From RGIG1959 sp045637645 (lineage in GTDB: Bacteria > Bacillota > Clostridia > Oscillospirales > Acutalibacteraceae): a DNA stretch of 10,887 bases. Numbering within the stretch: the first letter of the stretch is position 1; every line of letters begins with the position of its first letter. The stretch is taken from the NCBI GenBank assembly GCA_045637645.1, contig JAZTZV010000056.1:1-10887 (forward strand), in the 5' to 3' direction. Shown in pieces: positions 6,115-10,887 of the stretch. Below the pieces are notes generated by a model, which did no database searches, was not told where the DNA came from, and saw only the letters and a list, made by a program, of their open reading frames with translations. The position numbers and the translations under genes are program-made.

Positions 6115-6363
6115 ATGAAAAAGCTGTTCATCTTTCTGATCCGTTTTTATCAAAGGCATATCTCTCCGCTCACACCGCCAACCTGCCGATTCATTCCGTG
6201 CTGTTCGCAATATGCCATCGAAGCGATCGAACGCTTCGGCATATTCAAAGGCAGTGCATTGGCATGCTGGCGTATTTTGCGTTGCAATCCTTGGGGGGGA
6301 TACGGTTATGATCCCGTTCCCGAAAAAACCGTTCGTAAGAAGAGCCGCCATCATAAACACTAG
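6115..6363 (+). CDS. yidD: Membrane protein insertion efficiency factor YidD
   Basis: 82 residues with the family pattern: an amphipathic N-terminal segment MKKLFIFLIRFYQRHISPLT, then CRFIPCCSQYA (24-34), FGIFKGSALACWRILRCNP (41-59) and WGGYGYDPVPE (60-70). YidD acts at the inner face of the cytoplasmic membrane and assists YidC-dependent insertion. CCSQYA replaces the commoner TCSEYA, leaving the cysteine in place and adding one. A GGAGG lies 8 nt before the ATG, and yidC follows after 11 nt. Confidence 0.95.
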   Translation: MKKLFIFLIRFYQRHISPLTPPTCRFIPCCSQYAIEAIERFGIFKGSALACWRILRCNPWGGYGYDPVPEKTVRKKSRHHKH

Positions 6364-6374
6364 GAGGATGCGAA

Positions 6375-7703
6375 ATGATTGACGTTTTGGGTTTCCTCGG
6401 TAAACCTCTCGGTATCTTGATGGGTTTCATTTACCAATACGTGCCGTATTACTTTTTAACGATCTTTATTTTCACGTTTTTGGTACGTTTGGTGCTGTTC
6501 CCGTTGAACTTGAAGCAACAAAAAAGCACCATGGAGCGTGCGCGACTCGCGCCCGCACTCGAGCGTATTCAAAAGAAATACGCCAACGACCGCCAGAAGC
6601 TGGCGGAAAAACAACAAGCGTTGTATGAAAAACACGGCGTCAGCATGACCGGCGGTTGCTTGCCGCTTTTGGCATCGATGCTGGTGCTGTTCGGCGTTAT
6701 CGCCGCGATTTATTCGCCGCTCGTCAACATGGCAAAACCCTCGCTGACCGAAGATGTCATCAGTGTCGCGCAATACGCGGTTATTGCACAAGAGGGCGAA
6801 GACGAAAATGTGAATAAGATTCCGCAGGATAAAGTGAAAAGCAAACTTAACGGTTACTACGGTGAGTTGAACTTGATGCAATATGCGGAAGCAAATAAAG
6901 AGGATATTGTTGAGATTCTTAACAATCCGACCGCGGAAGCTTTGGATCGTGCCTATTCCGATGTGATCGGCAAAGACGGCAAAGTGAACGAAACGGAATA
7001 TAAAGAGAAGAAAAAAGCGTTCCAAGCCAAACTGACCGAAAAATACAACACTGAAACCTACGGCGAAGTCATCTACAATCAAATTGTGGAAATGAAAAAA
7101 GACTTCGATGTGCCGGTGATCGGTTCGCTGCTCGAAACGCCGTGGAATGACAAAGGCTTCAAAGGTATCAGCTGGTTGTGGTTGGTTCCGCTGATTTCGG
7201 GCTTGACTTCGCTTGGTGTGAGCTACATCTCGATGCAGTTCACCAAAAAGAGCCAGCCGCAACAAATGCCCGGTCAAGGCTGCACCAACAACATGATGCT
7301 CATTTACATGCCGTTGTTCTCGACATGGATCGCATTCACGGTTCCCGGCGCTGTCGGCATTTACTGGATCTTCAGTAACGTGCTGTCGGTGGTGCAAACC
7401 ATCTTGATGAACAAGATCTATGATCCCGCGAAAGCACGCGCTCAAGCGGAAAAAGAGTATCAAGAGCGCCGCCAAAAGAAAGAAGAAGACAAAAAACGTC
7501 TGGCACAGGCGCGTCAACGCGAGGAAGCCGAAGCGCGCAAAGCCGAGCAGGAGAAAGAGCGTCAACGCGAAGAATCCCGCGAGATGAACAAGAAAAAGAA
7601 GAAAAAGAATAACGGCGGTGCGAAGCAAAACGCTCCCGCTGATTCCGAAGATGCCACTGAGCAAACGGTCGAAACGGACGAAACCGCGGCATCGGACGAA
7701 TAA
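6375..7703 (+). CDS. yidC: Membrane protein insertase YidC/Oxa1 family
   Basis: 442 residues. YidC inserts and folds membrane proteins, alone or with SecYEG. Predicted membrane segments are about 24-44, 98-118, 265-288, 307-328 and 330-346. VRLVLFPLNLKQQKS (37-51) carries the conserved intramembrane arginine (Arg38), and a cytoplasmic helical hairpin (about 47-90) follows. The second-to-third segment loop (about 119-262) is enlarged, roughly 140 mostly charged residues where Bacillus homologues have a short loop. There is no lipobox at the N-terminus, in contrast to Bacillus SpoIIIJ. The tail after 350 is a long, highly charged, K/E/R-rich probable coiled coil ending acidic. AGGAGG sits 7 nt upstream of the ATG. 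Confidence 0.95.
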   Translation: MIDVLGFLGKPLGILMGFIYQYVPYYFLTIFIFTFLVRLVLFPLNLKQQKSTMERARLAPALERIQKKYANDRQKLAEKQQALYEKHGVSMTGGCLPLLASMLVLFGVIAAIYSPLVNMAKPSLTEDVISVAQYAVIAQEGEDENVNKIPQDKVKSKLNGYYGELNLMQYAEANKEDIVEILNNPTAEALDRAYSDVIGKDGKVNETEYKEKKKAFQAKLTEKYNTETYGEVIYNQIVEMKKDFDVPVIGSLLETPWNDKGFKGISWLWLVPLISGLTSLGVSYISMQFTKKSQPQQMPGQGCTNNMMLIYMPLFSTWIAFTVPGAVGIYWIFSNVLSVVQTILMNKIYDPAKARAQAEKEYQERRQKKEEDKKRLAQARQREEAEARKAEQEKERQREESREMNKKKKKKNNGGAKQNAPADSEDATEQTVETDETAASDE

Positions 7704-7728
7704 TCTAGAAGAAAGGACTTCACATACT

Positions 7729-8622
7729 ATGCGTAAAGAATGTGTGAAAGAAGCCGCAACGATCGAAGAGGCAAAAGCACAAATCGTTGCTGAGCTGGAA
7801 GTGGATGAGGCAAATGTGACGTTTGAAGTGTTGCAAGAGCCCAAGAGCAAGACGTTTGGATTGTTCGGCGGTGCCAACGCCATCGTCAAAGGTGTGACCG
7901 AAATCGAAGAGTCGCCGGCGATGCTTGCCAAGCAATATCTCGAAACGGTTCTCAAAACCATCGGCGCCGAGGCGACCGTGGACGTCAAAGAGGATGAAGA
8001 CAACAACGGCTGCACCTTGATGATCGAAGGCGAAAACCTCGGTTTCATCATCGGTCGCCGCGGCGACACCCTCGATTCTCTGCAATATCTCACCGGTTTG
8101 GTCGCCAACCGTGCGCGCGCAGATTACTACCGTGTGACGCTCGACATCGGCAACTACCGCGAGAAACGCGAGCAAGCGCTCAAAGGTCTTGCTCATAAAT
8201 TGGCGTCGCAAGCCGCACGCACAGGCCGCAAGAATTCTCTTGAGCCCATGAACCCCTATGAGCGCCGTTTGATCCACACCGCCGTGCAGGATGTCAAGGG
8301 CGCAACATCGTGGTCGATCGGCTCCGAGCCGAACCGTCATGTGGTGATCGGCCCGTCGGATGACAACCCGAAGAAGAACAGCCGCGGCCGCCGCGGTGGC
8401 AAGGGTAACGGCAAGAACGACAATCGCCCCGCGCAAAACAACGGCGCGCGCCGCGAAAAGCTCCGTGACAGCGAATATGTTATCAAGCCGCCCGAGCGCA
8501 AGATTCGTGAGTTTGTGTCGCGTAGCAACCCGTTGCCGGTTGCGGACGGTGCCACACCTCCCGAAAAGACCAAGTCGAGCTACGAAGATACCGCGTCACT
8601 CTACGGTCGCATTGATCTGTAA
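7729..8622 (+). CDS. jag: RNA-binding protein Jag/KhpB (Jag-N, KH, R3H)
   Basis: 297 residues. Domains: Jag-N (about 1-50, ending KTFGLFGG), KH (about 65-140, GxxG loop as GRRG at 109-112), and R3H (about 145-208, with RRLIH at 179-183). KhpB binds RNA, with KhpA in several Firmicutes, and affects cell division and elongation; its gene usually follows yidC. After residue 210 comes an unusually long tail of about 87 residues, basic and G/N/R-rich (SRGRRGGKGNGK, then NNGARREK). I chose the ATG at 7729 because GAAAGGA lies about 11 nt upstream and the Jag-N homology begins there; a longer in-frame reading overlaps yidC. The gene ends 7 nt before a terminator stem. Confidence 0.94.
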   Translation: MRKECVKEAATIEEAKAQIVAELEVDEANVTFEVLQEPKSKTFGLFGGANAIVKGVTEIEESPAMLAKQYLETVLKTIGAEATVDVKEDEDNNGCTLMIEGENLGFIIGRRGDTLDSLQYLTGLVANRARADYYRVTLDIGNYREKREQALKGLAHKLASQAARTGRKNSLEPMNPYERRLIHTAVQDVKGATSWSIGSEPNRHVVIGPSDDNPKKNSRGRRGGKGNGKNDNRPAQNNGARREKLRDSEYVIKPPERKIREFVSRSNPLPVADGATPPEKTKSSYEDTASLYGRIDL

Positions 8623-8629
8623 TACGAAC

Positions 8630-8670
8630 CCCCGCAATGTTTCCCGTGAAACATTGCGGGGTATTTTTGT
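8630..8670 (+). terminator. Terminator of the rpmH-jag arm, containing a parS-like core
   Basis: A perfect 14-bp stem, CCCCGCAATGTTTC (8630-8643) with its complement (8648-8661), a 4-nt CCGT loop, then TATTTTTGT. It ends the rnpA-yidD-yidC-jag transcription unit. The upper part of the stem is a near-parS palindrome. Confidence 0.85.
8638..8653. promoter_or_regulatory. parS-like site inside the jag terminator
   Basis: TGTTTCCCGTGAAACA differs at one base (C instead of A at position 7) from the perfect parS at 9096-9111. One half-site therefore has the ...TCCC core known from the Noc-binding site. Whether ParB binds it is unknown. Confidence 0.5.
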
Positions 8671-8688
8671 ACCTTTAGGACAAATAAA

Positions 8689-8707
8689 CCCCCGGCTATG
8701 CCGGGGG
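8689..8707. repeat. Perfect GC-rich hairpin downstream of the jag terminator
   Basis: CCCCCGGC, loop TAT, GCCGGGGG: an 8-bp perfect stem. On the minus strand it is followed by TTTATTTG, so it could stop leftward transcription. No minus-strand gene lies here, so it may equally be part of the repeat cluster. Confidence 0.6.
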
Positions 8708-8731
8708 ATAAAGAAAGCTTTAGCGAGAAAT

Positions 8732-8847
8732 GCCTTCCCCTTGAGGAGATTCCCCTGGAAGGGGAAATGTCCGCAAAGCGGACAAAGGGGTTGCCGTCTC
8801 CGGCGAGGAAAAGGTGGCATTTGCGAAGCAAATGACGGATGAGGTGT
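8732..8847. repeat. Palindromic repeat copy C (expanded)
   Basis: It begins GCCTTCCCCTTGAGG (8732-8746) and ends GGATGAGGTGT (8837-8847), the same ends as copies A and B. The interior is longer and carries four hairpins: TTCCCCT/AGGGGAA (8750-8766), TGTCCGC-AAA-GCGGACA (8768-8784), GCCG-TCTC-CGGC (8793-8804) and CATTTGC-GAA-GCAAATG (8818-8834). Confidence 0.8.
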
Positions 8848-8888
8848 AGCCACCGAAGGCGGCGTAGGCGTTTGAGGGATTTCATAAC

Positions 8889-9081
8889 GGACGCAGTCGC
8901 GTCCAACACCTCATCAGTCTCGCCTGCGGCTCGACAGCTTCCCCTCAAGGGGAAGCCTTGTTCGCCTGTTTACAGGCTGCAGTGCAACACATGCAGTTGG
9001 AAAATCGTTCAACGCGCTTACAAGCGCAGCCAGTAACGACCCCTTATAGGGGTTGTGCAAACCACCCGTTTACTGGTGGTT
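8889..9081. repeat. Series of short hairpins upstream of parS
   Basis: Outside copy D, perfect or near-perfect small inverted repeats follow in succession: GGACGC-AGTC-GCGTCC (8889-8904), GCCTGT-TT-ACAGGC (8964-8977), GCGCTT-AC-AAGCGC (9014-9027), CGACCCC-TTATA-GGGGTTG (9037-9055, one G-T pair) and AACCACC-8 nt-GGTGGTT (9060-9081). None has a T-run. Their sequences differ although their size is similar. Confidence 0.6.
8906..8956. repeat. Palindromic repeat copy D, inverted relative to C
   Basis: ACACCTCATC (8906-8915), then GTCTCGC (8917-8923) pairing with GCTCGAC (8929-8935) around CTGCG except for a tandem mismatch, then GCTTCCCC-TCAA-GGGGAAGC (8937-8956). Copies C and D point their GATGAGGTG ends at each other across 58 bp, the reverse of the A/B arrangement. 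Confidence 0.82.
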
Positions 9082-9087
9082 ATGATT

Positions 9088-9096
9088 TGTGGATAT
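9088..9096 (-). promoter_or_regulatory. DnaA-box-like motif touching parS
   Basis: On the minus strand ATATCCACA matches TTATCCACA at 8 of 9 positions. Its last base is the first base of parS. A single site of this quality could be chance. Confidence 0.35.
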
Positions 9097-9111
9097 GTTT
9101 CACGTGAAACA
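9096..9111. promoter_or_regulatory. parS: parS centromere site
   Basis: TGTTTCACGTGAAACA fits the Bacillus parS consensus TGTTNCACGTGAAACA exactly and lies in an 18-bp perfect palindrome (9095-9112). ParB, encoded 0.9 kb downstream, should load here and spread. Its place just upstream of the parA promoter also permits autoregulation. Confidence 0.95.
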
Positions 9112-9156
9112 TTTTAAGAAAAATTCAAAAAAAGGCTTTTTTTGTGCGAATTCCTG

Positions 9157-9165
9157 TGCTATAAT
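9157..9165 (+). promoter_or_regulatory. Extended -10 promoter of parA-parB
   Basis: TGCTATAAT is a perfect extended -10 (TGnTATAAT). No good -35 is present, only a T-run (9137-9143) at the right distance. The start would be near 9172, with AAAGGGG preceding the parA ATG. Confidence 0.75.
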
Positions 9166-9206
9166 AGCAACTGTACCGTAAAAACAACAGAAAGGGGCGG
9201 TTTTGA

Positions 9207-9971
9207 ATGGGAAAGATCATTGCGGTCGTCAATCAAAAGGGCGGCGTCGGCAAAACCACTTCCACGGTGAATCTGGCTTCTGCGCTGGGTTTATCGGGAA
9301 AAAAGGTGCTTCTTGTTGACCTTGACCCGCAGGGAAATGCGACAAGCGGTGTCGGACAAAGCAAACGTCAAAACAACGCCTCGGTCTATGATTTGCTGAT
9401 CGGCGACGCAAAACCCGAAAACGCGGTGATCCACACAGCTTTTGAAAATTTGGATCTCTTGGCGGCGGGAATTCAGCTTGCCGGTGCGGAAATTGAGTTG
9501 ATTGAACTTCCGCGACGCGAAAACCGCTTGAAAGCGGCACTTGCTCCGCTTCGTTCGCAATATGATTATTTGCTGATCGACTGTCCGCCGGCACTCGGCT
9601 TGCTGACACTGAACGCACTGTGTGCGGCAGACAGCTTTTTGGTGCCGATCCAATGCGAATATTACGCGTTGGAAGGCTTGGCGCAGTTGATGGATACCGT
9701 GCGTCGCGTGCGCCGTATGTACAACGACACACTCGACATCGAGGGCGTGTTGCTCACGATGTACGACGGACGACTCAATTTGACACAGCAGGTCATTGCC
9801 GAGGTCAAGAAATATTTCCCGAAAAAGGTCTATACCACGCCGATTCCGCGTACTGTGCGATTGGCAGAGGCACCCAGTTTCGGCGAACCGATTCATTATT
9901 ATGACAAAGGTAATCGCGGCGCCAAAGCCTATATGGACGTGGCCGCGGAATTGATTGCCAAAAACCGATAA
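9207..9971 (+). CDS. parA: Chromosome-partitioning ATPase ParA/Soj
   Basis: 254 residues, the size of chromosomal Soj-type ParA without an N-terminal DNA-binding extension. The deviant Walker A KGGVGKTT (11-18) includes the signature lysine at 11; VDLDPQG (37-43) and Walker B LLIDCPP (121-127) follow. The protein dimerises with ATP on the nucleoid, is stimulated by ParB, and in Bacillus also regulates DnaA. It is preceded by an extended -10 promoter and AAGGGG, with parS about 95 bp upstream of the start. parB follows after 17 nt. In related genomes it is normally preceded by rsmG, but here by non-coding repeats. Confidence 0.97.
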   Translation: MGKIIAVVNQKGGVGKTTSTVNLASALGLSGKKVLLVDLDPQGNATSGVGQSKRQNNASVYDLLIGDAKPENAVIHTAFENLDLLAAGIQLAGAEIELIELPRRENRLKAALAPLRSQYDYLLIDCPPALGLLTLNALCAADSFLVPIQCEYYALEGLAQLMDTVRRVRRMYNDTLDIEGVLLTMYDGRLNLTQQVIAEVKKYFPKKVYTTPIPRTVRLAEAPSFGEPIHYYDKGNRGAKAYMDVAAELIAKNR

Positions 9972-9988
9972 AAAAGAGGTGACATCCG

Positions 9989-10843
9989 ATGGCAGTGAAA
10001 AAAGGCGGTCTTGGCAAAGGCTTTGACGCGCTTTGGAAAGAAAGTTCCACCGAAGACGGCGCCAAAACCGTGTCGCTTCGTTTGGTGGATGTGGTTCCCA
10101 ATCCCGATCAGCCTCGTCGTCAATTTAAAGATGAGGAATTGTCGGAATTGTCGGCATCCATTGAAAAACACGGCATTTTACAACCGCTTCTTGTTCGTCC
10201 GATGTTGGACGGCAGTTATCAGATCGTGGCGGGCGAACGCCGCTGGCGCGCGGCGCGTATGGCGGGCTTGACCGAAGTTCCTGTCGTGATCCGCGAATTG
10301 ACCGATCACGAAACAGCGGAACTCGCGTTGATCGAAAACCTGCAACGTGAAGATTTGAGTGCGATGGAAGAAGCGCTCGGCTATCAGCATTTGATGCAGG
10401 AATACGACATGACGCAAGAGCAGGTCGCGTCGGCGGTCAACAAATCCCGCCCCGCGGTCGCCAATGCGCTCCGTTTGCTCAAATTGCCGCAATCCGTGGC
10501 GGATATGGTCGCCGAAGGTGCATTGTCGGCGGGTCATGCGCGCACGTTGTTGCCGCTTGAAGAGGAAACGCTGATGCTTGCCGCCGCCAAAGAGTGTGTG
10601 GAGCAAGATTTGTCCGTGCGTGCAACGGAAGCACTTGTCAAGAAACTCAAAGCGACCCCCAAGAAAACCGCTCCCAAGCAAGAATTTACCGCTTCGTTCG
10701 GTAAGGAAGTGGCGTTGGCACTCGGCGAACAAATGGGCCGCAAGGTCAAAGTCAACGCCGGCAAAAAAGGCGGTATCCTGCAAATCGAATATTTCGATGA
10801 GGACGATCTTCGCTCGCTCGCGAAAGCGCTTGCAGGCGAATGA
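9989..10843 (+). CDS. parB: Chromosome-partitioning protein ParB/Spo0J
   Basis: 284 residues. ParB is a CTP-dependent DNA clamp that loads at parS and spreads. Motifs: the N-terminal LGKGFDAL (8-15), the likely ParA-stimulating segment; PNPDQPRRQF (37-46); the CTP-site motifs GERRWRAARMAG (82-93) and ENLQREDLSAMEEA (116-129); a helix-turn-helix near MTQEQVASAVNKSRPAVANA (141-160); and a C-terminal dimerisation part ending LQIEYFDEDDLRSLAKAL. AGAGGTGA lies 6-7 nt before the ATG. It presumably shares the parA transcript and acts on the parS at 9096. Confidence 0.97.
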   Translation: MAVKKGGLGKGFDALWKESSTEDGAKTVSLRLVDVVPNPDQPRRQFKDEELSELSASIEKHGILQPLLVRPMLDGSYQIVAGERRWRAARMAGLTEVPVVIRELTDHETAELALIENLQREDLSAMEEALGYQHLMQEYDMTQEQVASAVNKSRPAVANALRLLKLPQSVADMVAEGALSAGHARTLLPLEEETLMLAAAKECVEQDLSVRATEALVKKLKATPKKTAPKQEFTASFGKEVALALGEQMGRKVKVNAGKKGGILQIEYFDEDDLRSLAKALAGE

Positions 10844-10865
10844 GACATAAGTAAAGAAACTTCTT

Positions 10866-10886
10866 GGCTCTCCCTTTGGGAGAGCT
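10866..10886. repeat. Hairpin after parB, cut near the window end
   Basis: GCTCTCCC (10867-10874), loop TTT, GGGAGAGC (10878-10885), with an outer G-T pair. The window ends before any T-run, so it could be the parAB terminator or the start of another palindromic repeat family. Confidence 0.5.
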
Positions 10887-10887
10887 G

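Larger units (their letters stand above)
8623..9206. other. 584-bp gene-free region between jag and parA
   Basis: No credible coding sequence is visible. The stretch contains the jag terminator with a parS-like core, a GC-rich hairpin, palindromic repeats C and D, a run of short hairpins (8889-9081), a DnaA-box-like motif, a perfect parS and the parA promoter. In many Clostridia and Bacilli mnmE, mnmG and rsmG occupy this position; no trace of them was seen. Confidence 0.75.

Noticed and set aside
6456..8108. Minus-strand open frame (550 codons) opposite yidC and jag
   Set aside because: It lies antisense across two recognised genes and has no plausible domain; its hydrophobic stretches arise from reversed Lys/Glu-rich codons.
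8689..8960. CRISPR array
   Set aside because: The repeats are inverted palindromes with irregular spacing, not direct repeats with unique equal-length spacers.
8839..9036. Small open frame of 65 codons in the jag-parA gap
   Set aside because: It is composed mostly of repeat sequence, has no ribosome-binding site and no recognisable protein character.

Overview
The window is a bacterial chromosomal replication-origin neighbourhood with Firmicutes (Clostridia-type) gene order. Genes diverge from a point near 5150-5540. To the left, all on the minus strand, lie dnaA, dnaN, yaaA, recF, remB and the first 71 codons of gyrB. To the right, all on the plus strand, lie rpmH, rnpA, yidD, yidC, jag (khpB), parA (soj) and parB (spo0J). 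The gene order, the short lipobox-less YidC, RemB next to recF and the abundant GGGGAAGG-type palindromic repeats suggest an uncultured gut-type clostridium, perhaps Oscillospirales. That placement is inference.

Left arm (1-5147): a compact initiation, clamp and repair operon. yaaA and recF overlap by one base, and remB starts 4 nt after recF. Between remB and gyrB sits an AT-rich insert of about 468 bp (267-734). It encodes a DUF559 Vsr-like endonuclease and is bounded by inverted palindromic repeats. Its ends supply the last codons and stop of remB and the last 17 codons of the endonuclease.

Origin: the dnaA-dnaN gap (3451-3764) and the dnaA-rpmH gap (5148-5535) hold clustered GTGGAAA/TTTCCAC motifs, AT-rich tracts, a dnaA promoter (TTGAAT-17-TATACT) and an rpmH promoter (TTGACT-18-TATAAT). 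I found no perfect TTATCCACA box. DnaA carries GGYDHTT where GGRDHTT is usual.

Right arm (5536-10843): rpmH ends at a terminator or attenuator. rnpA, yidD, yidC and jag follow as a tightly spaced protein-export and RNA-processing operon. The jag terminator hairpin contains a 15/16 match to parS. The usual mnmE-mnmG-rsmG block is absent; a 584-bp gene-free stretch (8623-9206) replaces it, holding two more copies of the palindromic repeat, a series of small hairpins and a perfect parS site upstream of an extended -10 promoter for parA-parB. A truncated hairpin or repeat ends the window.

Most genes are ordinary housekeeping. The parts deserving a second look are the DUF559 palindromic-repeat element, its fusion to remB, the parS-like terminator and the unusual DnaA and origin motifs.
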